Positions 35,227-43,871 of a stretch of 64,000 bases of DNA are shown here, piece by piece. Position 1 is the first letter of the stretch; every line of letters starts with the position of its first letter. The notes beneath the pieces are model-generated. The model made no database searches. It was not told the DNA's origin and saw only the letters and a program-made list of their open reading frames with translations. Both the position numbers and the translations under genes were made by a program. The DNA comes from an unidentified bacterial endosymbiont (lineage in GTDB: Bacteria > Pseudomonadota > Gammaproteobacteria > Enterobacterales > Enterobacteriaceae), in NCBI RefSeq assembly GCF_918797525.1, contig NZ_OU963893.1, positions 2,480,001 to 2,544,000 of the forward strand, in the 5' to 3' direction.

Positions 35227-37302
35227 TTATGGCCGTCTGAATAACGTGATGCTTCTTCCGGCCAGCACATAATCCACGGCATGGGTAATAACGGCTCCAG
35301 CAGCGTTATCATCAGCCGTAGATAACTCAAGCACCCAACCTTTGTCACCCGTCTGCGGGATCTGGAACGGCACAGCACCGTCGAACGGATTAAACAGCAT
35401 TAGCACATCGTGCCAGATGCCCTCCTCCTGTTTAAGATCCGCCCTGCTGATAGAGACGCCAAGCGTTGACCCCTCATCCCACTGTTCAGACTGCTGTGGC
35501 CCGCCTCCGGCGTTAAACCAGCGGATCTCTAGCCCGTCACGCCAGCTTTCCCTGCGCAGCAAGGGCTGCCGGGCACGAAGGGCAATTAAACGCCGGGTAA
35601 ATTCGCGAAGCGCACTGTCGTTTTCAGACAAGCCTTGCCAGTTAATCCATGAGATCTCGCTGTCCTGGCAATAGCCGTTGTTATTGCCTTTTTGCGTCCG
35701 ACCAAATTCATCCCCCGCCAGCAGCATCGGTGTACCGTGGGAGAGTAGCAGCGTGGTCAGGAAATTACGTTTCTGCCGTTCGCGGGTGGCAAGGATATCC
35801 TCATTTTCCGTCGGCCCTTCCTCACCATAATTATAAGAACGGTTATCGTTATGCCCGTCGTTATTCCCTTCGCCATTGTCGGCATTATGCTTCTCGTTGT
35901 ATGACACAAGGTCATTGAGCGTGAAGCCGTCATGGGCGGTAATGAAATTGACGCTTGCCCAGGGGCGACGTCCGCGCAGATCGTACAAATCGCCGGAGCC
36001 AAGCAGGCGGGCGGCGAAGTCGGTTGAGACATTATCCCCCTTCCAGTATTCACGCACGGTATCACGGTATTTATCGTTCCATTCGCCCCATCCTGGTGGG
36101 AATCCGCCCACCTGGTACCCGCCCGGGCCGATATCCCAGGGTTCCCCGATAAGCTTGAGTCTGGATAACAGCGGATCCTGGCTTATCGCATCAAAAAAGC
36201 CACCACGCGGATCGAACCCTTCCGGCTCGCGACCCAGAATTGTCCCGAGATCGAAACGAAAGCCGTCAATATGCATGGATTCGGCCCAGTAGCGTAGGGA
36301 GTCCATCACCATCTGTAGCACCCTCGGGTGCGAAGTGTTAACCGTATTTCCCGTACCGGTATCGTTGATGTAGTAACGATGCTGGTCCGGCAAGGTACGG
36401 TAATAGCAGAAGTTATCAATACCTTTGAACGAGAGCGTGGGTCCCAGCTCGTTGCCTTCCGCCGTGTGGTTATACACCACGTCCAGAATCACTTCGATGC
36501 CCGCATCGTGATAGGCGCGCACCATATCGCGAACCCCCTGAATCCCCGCCGGACCGTAATAACGCGATGCCGGGGCAAAAAAGCCGAGCGTGTTGTACCC
36601 CCAGAAATTCTTCATCCCCCGATCAAGCAGGTGTTGATCGTCCGGGAACCAGTGGATCGGAAGCAGTTCGACCGAGGTAATCCCCAGGCTTTTGATATAG
36701 TCCACCGACGCTTTATGGCCCATACCTTCGAAAGTGCCGCGCAGTTCGGGCGGGATCGCCGGATTGAGCTGGGTGAACCCTTTGACGTGGCTTTCGTAGA
36801 CCAGGGTATTTGGCCAGGCGACGTTTGGCCGGTTGTTATCCTGCCAGTCGAAAGCATTTGGGTCGATGACCTTACACTTAGGCGTGAACGGCGCGCTGTC
36901 GCGTGTATCAAAGCTCAGATCTTTATCGTCATGCCCTAACGCATAGCCAAAATGCGCCTCGTTCCAGTCGATATCCCCCACCAGTTCACGGGCATAGGGG
37001 TCAATGAGCAGCTTATGCGCATTAAAACGATGACCGTTCTCTGGATCGTAAGGCCCGTACACGCGATAGCCATATAACGCACCGGGTTTCAGGTCAGGCA
37101 CGTAACCATGCCAGACTTCATGAGTATATTCCGGTAGCTCCAGACGGATGATTTCGTTTTTACCCGCAGCATCGTACAGACAGAGTTCCACTCGCTCTGC
37201 ATGCGCCGAAAAAAGCGCAAAATTGACGCCTTTGCCGTCGTAATTCGCCCCTAACTGCTGGCCATGACCGGCCCGGATTTCAAATGCGTTACCCTTTGTC
37301 AT
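35227..37302 (-). CDS. glgX: Glycogen/maltodextrin debranching enzyme (GlgX/TreX)
   Basis: 691 residues: N-terminal CBM48 domain, then a GH13 isoamylase-type barrel with Asp-Gly-Phe-Arg-Phe-Asp-Leu (nucleophile Asp), Ile-Gly-Glu-Pro-Trp-Asp (acid Glu) and Thr-Ala-His-Asp-Gly-Phe (third Asp). It removes alpha-1,6 branches. It starts 2 bases after treY, so here it is the TreX of a treZ-treY-treX operon, supplying linear maltodextrins for trehalose synthesis. A separate glgX may exist in the glycogen operon elsewhere. Confidence 0.94.
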   Translation of the reverse strand: MTKGNAFEIRAGHGQQLGANYDGKGVNFALFSAHAERVELCLYDAAGKNEIIRLELPEYTHEVWHGYVPDLKPGALYGYRVYGPYDPENGHRFNAHKLLIDPYARELVGDIDWNEAHFGYALGHDDKDLSFDTRDSAPFTPKCKVIDPNAFDWQDNNRPNVAWPNTLVYESHVKGFTQLNPAIPPELRGTFEGMGHKASVDYIKSLGITSVELLPIHWFPDDQHLLDRGMKNFWGYNTLGFFAPASRYYGPAGIQGVRDMVRAYHDAGIEVILDVVYNHTAEGNELGPTLSFKGIDNFCYYRTLPDQHRYYINDTGTGNTVNTSHPRVLQMVMDSLRYWAESMHIDGFRFDLGTILGREPEGFDPRGGFFDAISQDPLLSRLKLIGEPWDIGPGGYQVGGFPPGWGEWNDKYRDTVREYWKGDNVSTDFAARLLGSGDLYDLRGRRPWASVNFITAHDGFTLNDLVSYNEKHNADNGEGNNDGHNDNRSYNYGEEGPTENEDILATRERQKRNFLTTLLLSHGTPMLLAGDEFGRTQKGNNNGYCQDSEISWINWQGLSENDSALREFTRRLIALRARQPLLRRESWRDGLEIRWFNAGGGPQQSEQWDEGSTLGVSISRADLKQEEGIWHDVLMLFNPFDGAVPFQIPQTGDKGWVLELSTADDNAAGAVITHAVDYVLAGRSITLFRRP

Positions 37303-37304
37303 AG

Positions 37305-39785
37305 TTATTCTCCACCTTCATCGCAGGTTATCAGTACCCGTACGTATCCCTTGTCTGACGTGAGATCCAGCGTCTCTGGCAGCGTACGCCTTTCCCCGCT
37401 GAAGACGTCCCGAAAGCGTTTCCCGACCAGCTCTTTGGGCAGGGTGACCGTGGTGTTGACCCACAGTTGTTCACTTGACGTCACGTCAAACATCAGTCGC
37501 GGCACCGCCACAACCAGCGCCTGTTGGTCTTTCACGCGGGCATAGACAATCAGGTTATCTTCGCGTTCACCGGTTACTTTTAACGGTAACCAGTCGCCAT
37601 AGGCAAACAGCGCCGGATAGTGCGGCCTGAGCCGCAACAGCGTGGCGGTGACATACTGCTTCACGCTACCGTCCCGCCAGCACTGCTCATCATCAAATAC
37701 GCGCCGATCCGCCGTGGCAAGTTGCTGCACCAGCGCAGTAAAGTCCGGTTCAAGGCGGTTATCCGGATCTACCAGGCTAAAGTTCAGCGCTTCGCTACCC
37801 TGATAGATGTCCGGTACGCCCGGGGCGGTGAGTTTGAGCACCGTCTGGCTAAGGCTGTTCATCAACCCCGCGCGAATAAATGGCTGCAACGAATCGCTGA
37901 AATCCTGCAGGAACAGGGTATTGTCCGGCGACAGCAGATGTCGGACATAGTCCATCACCACGTTCTCGTAGCTTTCGTTGCTGTCAATCCAGTCGGTACG
38001 CTGTTTGGCCTCGCGCAGGGCCTTTTCGATGAAACCGAGGAAACGCGCTTCGAGTGACTCAAGCCCTTGCCGATCGTCCGGTGACAAGGTTGCAGGCCAG
38101 ACCCCAGCCAGCGCCTGATAAATCATCCAGCTATCGGCGGCGTTTGGCGCGGTGCCGTCGTTGAGGAACCTCACTCGGGTCTGGTTCATTTGCCGCCAGC
38201 GTGCCAGGCACTGCTCCCACTGTTCCGGCGCTTCGGTCAGGGTATACAAACGCGCCCGGGCATCTTCTCCGCGTTTGGTGTCATGGGTCGAGGTGCCTAA
38301 CAGCGCGTCGGGCTGACGGGCCAGACGGATGCGCATCTCCTGGTGAAAACGGGATACCGAAAAGCTGCGCGGTACCGGGTCGGCCCCTACTTCATTTAAC
38401 GCAAGTTCGAGGTTATGGCGAAAGAACAGCGTATCTTCTACGGATTTGGCCATAAGCGGGCCGGTGAGCTGTTGAAAGCGAGTTCTGAACAGGGCGGCGG
38501 TCTCCCGATCATGCTCGGGCAGATCGCCGGTCAGGATACGCACGATCAGGGTCAGCGCGGCTTCAGAGGTGTTTACGCTCGTAACCACCTGATTAAGCAA
38601 AGCGACATCGGGTGCGGTTAACCCCTCGCGGGTCCCGTAGGTACGGTAAACCGGGAAGGCGATCAGCAGTTCGCGCAACGCATGGCGAATCTCCTGCGTG
38701 GGCACATCAAGGTTATTGCGCCGCGCCAGTTCGCTGGCGAGCGTCAACAGGGTAGTAAATTCGCCTTCAAAGTTGCGGTCGGTCATCAACGCTTTGGCAT
38801 CACGTAGTTCAGCGAGGCGGTCCACGGTTTCACCCAGCGTCTGGTCATGGACTTTTTCAAGATGTTCCAGATTGTTGTCGTCTACCAGCACCTGGGCCAG
38901 CGAGGCGATGAACTCATAGCCCGTGGTGCCCGATACCGGCCATTCGGGCGGAAGCTGTTCCCCCTTCGCCAGGATCTTCTCGACCGTGATGTAGCACTCG
39001 TCACCCGCCGCCTGGCGCAAACGCTGTAAGTATTCCAGCGGATCCGCGAGGCCGTCGATATGGTCGATGCGTAAACCATCGACAATGCCCGCGTGGACCA
39101 GTTCGAGGATCAGGCGGTGCGTCTCCTCAAACACCGTCTCATCTTCCACTCTTAATCCGACCAGACCGGTAATTTCAAAAAAGCGACGCCAGGATAACTG
39201 CCTGGACGCTTCTCGCCAGGAGAGTAATCGCCAGCTTTGCGCCTCGTGGATCTCAGCGAGACTTTTGTCCTCGGCGAAGGTGCCTGGATTGAGCGGATAA
39301 GCCGCGTCGTAATAAACCAGTGAGGCGCCATCGGTGACACTGTCACGCTCAAGCGTCAATGCCCCCTTTTCCAACTCGGCGTTAAAGCTATCACCCAGGA
39401 ACGGCAACGTCAGCGGTCGTGACCAGTCGATATCAAAATAGCGGGCATAGCGGCTCTGTTTGCCATGTTCAATCACATCGCGCCACCAGCGATTCTCAAG
39501 TGAAGTGGACATATGGTTAGGGACGATGTCCAGAATCAGCCCCAGTCCCGCCTGCTTGAGCGCCGCCGCCAGGCGATTAAAGCCTTCACGACCGCCAATC
39601 GCCGGGTCGATTTCATTTGGGTCAGTGACATCATAGCCGTGGGTTGAATCCGTCGTTGCGGTAAAAATGGGTGACGCGTAAAGATGGCTGATGCCGAGGT
39701 CCTTAAAATACGGCACCAGGTCAATGACCCTGTCGAACGTCATGCCGTTGCGAAACTGAATACGGTAGGTGGCGGTAGGGATCAT
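37305..39785 (-). CDS. treY: Maltooligosyl trehalose synthase TreY
   Basis: 826 residues with the TreY opening Pro-Thr-Ala-Thr-Tyr-Arg-Ile-Gln-Phe and GH13 motifs Asp-Gly-Leu-Arg-Ile-Asp-His-Ile-Asp-Gly-Leu, Ile-Thr-Val-Glu-Lys-Ile-Leu and Ser-Thr-His-Asp-Thr-Lys-Arg. It converts the reducing-end alpha-1,4 bond of maltodextrins to the alpha-1,1 bond of trehalose. The start overlaps the treZ stop by 4 bases. K-12 makes trehalose by OtsAB only, so this is a second route. Confidence 0.95.
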   Translation of the reverse strand: MIPTATYRIQFRNGMTFDRVIDLVPYFKDLGISHLYASPIFTATTDSTHGYDVTDPNEIDPAIGGREGFNRLAAALKQAGLGLILDIVPNHMSTSLENRWWRDVIEHGKQSRYARYFDIDWSRPLTLPFLGDSFNAELEKGALTLERDSVTDGASLVYYDAAYPLNPGTFAEDKSLAEIHEAQSWRLLSWREASRQLSWRRFFEITGLVGLRVEDETVFEETHRLILELVHAGIVDGLRIDHIDGLADPLEYLQRLRQAAGDECYITVEKILAKGEQLPPEWPVSGTTGYEFIASLAQVLVDDNNLEHLEKVHDQTLGETVDRLAELRDAKALMTDRNFEGEFTTLLTLASELARRNNLDVPTQEIRHALRELLIAFPVYRTYGTREGLTAPDVALLNQVVTSVNTSEAALTLIVRILTGDLPEHDRETAALFRTRFQQLTGPLMAKSVEDTLFFRHNLELALNEVGADPVPRSFSVSRFHQEMRIRLARQPDALLGTSTHDTKRGEDARARLYTLTEAPEQWEQCLARWRQMNQTRVRFLNDGTAPNAADSWMIYQALAGVWPATLSPDDRQGLESLEARFLGFIEKALREAKQRTDWIDSNESYENVVMDYVRHLLSPDNTLFLQDFSDSLQPFIRAGLMNSLSQTVLKLTAPGVPDIYQGSEALNFSLVDPDNRLEPDFTALVQQLATADRRVFDDEQCWRDGSVKQYVTATLLRLRPHYPALFAYGDWLPLKVTGEREDNLIVYARVKDQQALVVAVPRLMFDVTSSEQLWVNTTVTLPKELVGKRFRDVFSGERRTLPETLDLTSDKGYVRVLITCDEGGE
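37437..37444 (+). other. KOPS-like octamer with reversed polarity
   Basis: GGGCAGGG on the plus strand, right of dif and pointing away from it. It is an exception to the expected polarity and may be chance. Confidence 0.25.
39334..39346. other. matS site (MatP binding)
   Basis: GTGACACTGTCAC fits the matS consensus GTGACRNYGTCAC exactly. matS sites occur only in the Ter macrodomain of Enterobacteriaceae, consistent with dif and Ter in the same window. It lies inside treY. Confidence 0.85.
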
Positions 39786-41569
39786 AACGGCGCATCTCCA
39801 TTAGCAAAACGAATAACGATGCTGTTCGCAGGCAAAATGTCATCAACTTCCGGCCACGCAAAGAGCGTTTCGCCAGCCAGCTCTGGCAACACAACGGGGC
39901 TGTGGCTGATATTAAGCGCCAGCGACAACGTTCCGCCCGAAAACTGCCACCGCACGGCCACGACGCCCGGCGCGGTATGCATGATGTCGCCGTCCGCAGT
40001 ACCGCCCGCACGCAGTAGCGGCACGATATAGCGGTGTCGCAACTCAAGCAGCTTACGGGTGAGCCGCAGCCACGTTTTGCCCTCTTCCGTGGCGATGCGA
40101 TCCCAGTTAAGTTTGGAGTGGTTAAAGGTATTCACATCATTGGGATCCGGCACGGATTCACCGTGCCCGGCATAGCCCGTAAACTCTTTCGCACGTCCTT
40201 CCCGCACGGCGCTGGCGAGTTTGCCGTGAAAATCGGTAAAGAACAGAAACGGATGCGTTTCACCGTACTCTTCTCCCATAAACAGCAACGGAATATGGGG
40301 TGAAAGCAGCAGCGCTATAAGCAGCACCCTTGTCTTATCTGCCCCGGCCAGGGTGATTAACCGGTCCCCCTGAGCACGGTTACCCGTCTGATCGTGGTTC
40401 TGGATAAAATCGACAAAGAACTGTGGTGGCTGGGTATGGCAATCAACCCCTCTGGGCTCTCCGCTCTGAGGGGATATTTCGCCCTGGTAGACAAAACCAT
40501 CGCTGAGCGCTCTGGCAAATTTCTGCTCAGGCTGATGCGCAAAATCCTGATAGTAGGCGTGGGTTTCGCCGGTCGCAAAGACATGCGCAGCGTTGTGAAA
40601 ATCATCATTCCACTCGGCGGTAAAAAGTGGCGTTTCGCCGTGCTCATCCCGTGGGTGCAGAAAAATGACGTTACGGCTGTCTTCGGTGGTGAGATGGATA
40701 TGACGATCGGGGATAAACTGACGGATACGCTCAGCGATCTCCTGCAGGATATGTTTGGCCGACGCGTCTTTAATCTGGTCGATGGCGTCAAACCGCAGGC
40801 CGTCGAGATGATATTCGGTTAACCAATACAGCGGCGCTTCGATGATATAGGATCTGACGGCGTCGTTTTCATAAGCGATACCGTTACCCCAGGGCGTCTT
40901 TCGCTGCGAATCAAAAAAGGCCGGCGACAATAAGGGCAGATAATTTCCCTCCGGGCCAAAGTGGTTAAGCACAATATCCAGCACCACTGAAAGCCCAAGC
41001 CCATGCGCAGCGTCGATAAAGGCATGGAACTCTTCCGGCGTTCCGTAGGCTGAGTGCGGCGCATACAGCAGCACGCCGTCGTATCCCCATCCCCGCGAGC
41101 CACCAAACTGCGACACCGGCATCACTTCCAGTTGGGTCACACCCAGTTCGGCGAGATACGGCAGCTTATCAATAGCCGCCCGGAATGTTCCCTCTGGGGT
41201 AAAGGTGCCGATATGCAGTTCATAAATAATGGTCTCTTCCCATGCGCGCCCTTTCCAGCCACGGTTAGCATGCAGATATCGGCTGGAATCAATGACGATA
41301 GAGGGGCCGTTTACATCCCCTTTTTGCGCGCGCGAGGCCGGGTCGGGGACTGCCATACCATCCTGCAAAACGAACTGGTACGCCGTGCCGTGCCTGATGC
41401 CCGGCACGTCAACCTGATACCAGCCGTCTCCGGCCGCCATCATCTGAATATCATTTTCTGGCAGACGCAGCGTCATATCGTTTTGCCCTTCAGCCCAGAC
41501 GCGAAAACGCACAACGTCACTGGAAATAAACTCAGCCCCCCACTGCTTTTGAAATGTCCTGAATTCCAT
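39782..41569 (-). CDS. treZ: Maltooligosyltrehalose trehalohydrolase TreZ
   Basis: 595 residues with an N-terminal CBM48-like domain and a GH13 barrel: Leu-Asp-Gly-Leu-Arg-Phe-Asp-Ala-Ile-Asp (nucleophile), Leu-Thr-Thr-Glu-Asp-Ser (acid) and Gln-Asn-His-Asp-Gln-Thr-Gly-Asn-Arg. It releases free trehalose from the TreY product. First gene of the treZ-treY-glgX operon, which makes trehalose, an osmo- and desiccation protectant, from glycogen. Confidence 0.95.
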   Translation of the reverse strand: MEFRTFQKQWGAEFISSDVVRFRVWAEGQNDMTLRLPENDIQMMAAGDGWYQVDVPGIRHGTAYQFVLQDGMAVPDPASRAQKGDVNGPSIVIDSSRYLHANRGWKGRAWEETIIYELHIGTFTPEGTFRAAIDKLPYLAELGVTQLEVMPVSQFGGSRGWGYDGVLLYAPHSAYGTPEEFHAFIDAAHGLGLSVVLDIVLNHFGPEGNYLPLLSPAFFDSQRKTPWGNGIAYENDAVRSYIIEAPLYWLTEYHLDGLRFDAIDQIKDASAKHILQEIAERIRQFIPDRHIHLTTEDSRNVIFLHPRDEHGETPLFTAEWNDDFHNAAHVFATGETHAYYQDFAHQPEQKFARALSDGFVYQGEISPQSGEPRGVDCHTQPPQFFVDFIQNHDQTGNRAQGDRLITLAGADKTRVLLIALLLSPHIPLLFMGEEYGETHPFLFFTDFHGKLASAVREGRAKEFTGYAGHGESVPDPNDVNTFNHSKLNWDRIATEEGKTWLRLTRKLLELRHRYIVPLLRAGGTADGDIMHTAPGVVAVRWQFSGGTLSLALNISHSPVVLPELAGETLFAWPEVDDILPANSIVIRFANGDAPL

Positions 41570-41688
41570 TCATCGTCCTCGATTGATCCACATTTTATGC
41601 GTAACGAATTACAAGCTTAGACCAGGAATGTGAGTGCGGATGTGCGAGAGCGTTATCTTAAACCGGGCATTTAGCCTGCGAGGAGGAG

Positions 41689-41714
41689 AACGCCCGAGCG
41701 GGCGTTCGCTTTTA
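41689..41714. terminator. Possible terminator hairpin
   Basis: AACGCCCG / CGGGCGTT arms with a 2-base tip, followed on the plus strand by CGCTTTT. It lies after the heparin-lyase-like gene and before treZ, both on the minus strand, so its T run is on the wrong side for them. Confidence 0.4.
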
Positions 41715-41758
41715 ACCCCAGCGCAAACCAGTCAGTCAGCTCAGTGTGACAGGGAGGA

Positions 41759-42682
41759 TTAGCGTTGTTTCTTATACATAGCAAAGCGATGAATTTCTTT
41801 AACGTTATCGAACAGAAAGGAGGTATCCTGAACCCCTTCTTCGTGTTTCTGTTGAGGAACATATATGCCAAACTTACTGTAATGGCTACTGGAATTTTGC
41901 GCACCGAATGTCACATGAGTCTCAAATACACTTCGCCCATTAATCGCTACCTGAATATTGGGATGTTTTCTGTTCCAGACTATCCTGATTTTAAAGTTAT
42001 ACCATTCTTGAGGGCAACTGAGCGTCGCTATTTTTTGTCTTAACACACTGCCATGCTCAGAGTTGATGGCAATATGGATCTCTTTCTCATTCTTTAGATG
42101 AAGAGAAACCGGAGGCTTGCCTCGCCCGGTAGTCGTCATATTACCGCCGCTCTCTTTTACCTGAAAGAAAATCACACTACGTGCCGCATAACCTGCTCTC
42201 ATCTGAAACTCATATAAAGAATCAGTATTCATGTTCAACTTATTTCTGTGCGCAAGCTCGACTCTGAAATTCCCTTTGTCTTTTGGCAGATAAAAACGTA
42301 ATACGCGATCGTCTTTTTTTCCAATCCACAAGCCATTCACAAAAGAGAGAAATTTTTCATCGATGTATCTTTCTTTTTCTTGCTGCCCGGACGGACCTAA
42401 TTGCGTATAGGTTTTAGTATTAATACTTACACTGTATTTTTTTAAGGAGTTTATGTTGTTAACAAAGGATGTTTTTATACTTTCAAGTTTTCGCCCACGA
42501 CCATGAGAAATAGGATCATAATACTTATCCCTGTGTGATATTTTGACACAATGGGGGTCCAGACGCCGAATACGTCTTCTATTTTGCATAACGTTGCTCA
42601 GATACGCAGGCGTCGAAGCTACAGTACCAGGTGGTTGGTTTACAACTGACGATAAAGAGTACTTACTCAGGGCTGACAGCAT
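41759..42682 (-). CDS. Heparin lyase I-like (Polysacc_lyase fold) protein, unknown function
   Basis: 307 residues from ATG 42682 (AAGGGTG upstream). Residues about 110-300 resemble the beta-jelly-roll polysaccharide lyase domain of heparin lyase I relatives: Arg-Val-Glu-Leu-Ala-His-Arg, Tyr-Glu-Phe-Gln-Met-Arg, Trp-Tyr-Asn-Phe-Lys-Ile-Arg, and a final Lys-Phe-Gly-Ile-Tyr block. The first 100 residues are Ser/Asn/Arg-rich with no signal peptide or membrane helix. The gene is visibly more AT-rich than its neighbours, pointing to acquisition. It could be a cytoplasmic enzyme, or be secreted by a specialised system through its N-terminal tail; I see no evidence to choose. Confidence 0.65.
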   Translation of the reverse strand: MLSALSKYSLSSVVNQPPGTVASTPAYLSNVMQNRRRIRRLDPHCVKISHRDKYYDPISHGRGRKLESIKTSFVNNINSLKKYSVSINTKTYTQLGPSGQQEKERYIDEKFLSFVNGLWIGKKDDRVLRFYLPKDKGNFRVELAHRNKLNMNTDSLYEFQMRAGYAARSVIFFQVKESGGNMTTTGRGKPPVSLHLKNEKEIHIAINSEHGSVLRQKIATLSCPQEWYNFKIRIVWNRKHPNIQVAINGRSVFETHVTFGAQNSSSHYSKFGIYVPQQKHEEGVQDTSFLFDNVKEIHRFAMYKKQR

Positions 42683-42875
42683 TAATTCACCCTTATATAA
42701 CATTCTGTATTACGGGTCGGTTTTTTTATGTTGAGATTCATATTGGCATTTCAATTAACACTCACACAAGATTCTAAAATACATCTGAAAAATACGTTTT
42801 ACAAATAAAGAAGAATATAAAACCCTGATGGTGTTCTTTTAGAGTAAAGCCAAATAGTGAAGCTGACGCAGGATG

Positions 42876-43760
42876 TCAGAGTTGTTCGAGCGCCGTGAGG
42901 AATTTTTTCACTACCGCTGAGCGGATGATGTTGTGACAAACCAGCATCAATTGGCTCGGCCTGAGTCGGTCAAGAATATCGACATAAATAACGTTCTCTA
43001 CGCTTACCGCTTTCGCCGAAGCCGGTAGCAGCGCAATCCCAAACCCCGCCGATACCAGACTGATAACGGTGGGAACGTCGCTTGCGTTTTGTACCACATT
43101 GGGCTGAAAGCCTGCGCCGTGGCAGGCATCCCAGAAATATTGCTCCAGCCCCATCCCCTCGGGATCGCGCAGGGAGATCCATTTCTCGTCTATAACAGAT
43201 GCGAGCGTAAGCGCGGTGGAGTCTGCGAGTGGATGGTGGGCATAGACCGCGAGCACTGTTTTCTCAGCGCTAAAGGGGCGGCTTTGGAGACAGTCTGGCA
43301 GCAACGGAAGCGGCGCACGAATGATAGCAACATCCAGTTGATTGCTCTGTACAGCGGCGTACAGCGTTTGAACATTTCCCGTCATCAGTGAAATGGTTAC
43401 AGCCGGCCAGCGCGCGTGCGTTTGGCGTAGCAGCGTTGGCAGTTTGCTATCGAACATCGCGCTCGACACGCATCCGAGGTTAAGTACCCCCTGCTCACCT
43501 CTTGCCGTCTGCCGGGCATCCAGAATAGCCTGCTCGGTCATGGCGATAGCCATTCTGGACTTACTGAGAAATGCCTCGCCGGCAGGCGTTAGCGTTAAAC
43601 GGCGGTTTGCCCGGCTGAAAAGGATCACGCCGAGACGTTCCTCAAGGGTTTTAATCTGCTGGCTTAAGGCCGGTTGCGCCATATTCAAACGCTCTGCGGC
43701 GCGGTGCATGTGGAGTTCTTCCGCAACAGTAATAAAATTTCGCATCAGTCGGAACTGCAT
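42876..43760 (-). CDS. LysR-family regulator divergent from aroY
   Basis: 294 residues; the N-terminal helix-turn-helix (Met-His-Arg-Ala-Ala-Glu-Arg-Leu-Asn-Met-Ala-Gln-Pro-Ala-Leu-Ser-Gln) and a periplasmic-binding-protein-like effector domain are clear, resembling BenM/CatM-group regulators of aromatic catabolism. The divergent gene encodes an aromatic acid decarboxylase, so it probably senses a hydroxybenzoate and controls that gene. Confidence 0.9.
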   Translation of the reverse strand: MQFRLMRNFITVAEELHMHRAAERLNMAQPALSQQIKTLEERLGVILFSRANRRLTLTPAGEAFLSKSRMAIAMTEQAILDARQTARGEQGVLNLGCVSSAMFDSKLPTLLRQTHARWPAVTISLMTGNVQTLYAAVQSNQLDVAIIRAPLPLLPDCLQSRPFSAEKTVLAVYAHHPLADSTALTLASVIDEKWISLRDPEGMGLEQYFWDACHGAGFQPNVVQNASDVPTVISLVSAGFGIALLPASAKAVSVENVIYVDILDRLRPSQLMLVCHNIIRSAVVKKFLTALEQL

Positions 43761-43770
43761 AACTCCCCCC

Positions 43771-43832
43771 TATTATTAATAATAAAAAAATTATCAATAA
43801 TGCATTAATGATGCAATTGATCGTATCGATCA
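43771..43832. promoter_or_regulatory. Putative LysR operator region upstream of aroY
   Basis: Two inverted repeats lie in the 111-base divergent intergenic region: TATTATTAATAATA (43771-43784), next to the LysR start, and TGATCG-TAT-CGATCA (43818-43832), 40 bases before aroY. One or both are likely binding sites of the divergent LysR protein. Confidence 0.45.
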
Positions 43833-43871
43833 TTCGACTAAAAATGGAGTCATTGATTCGAAGGAGGAAGA

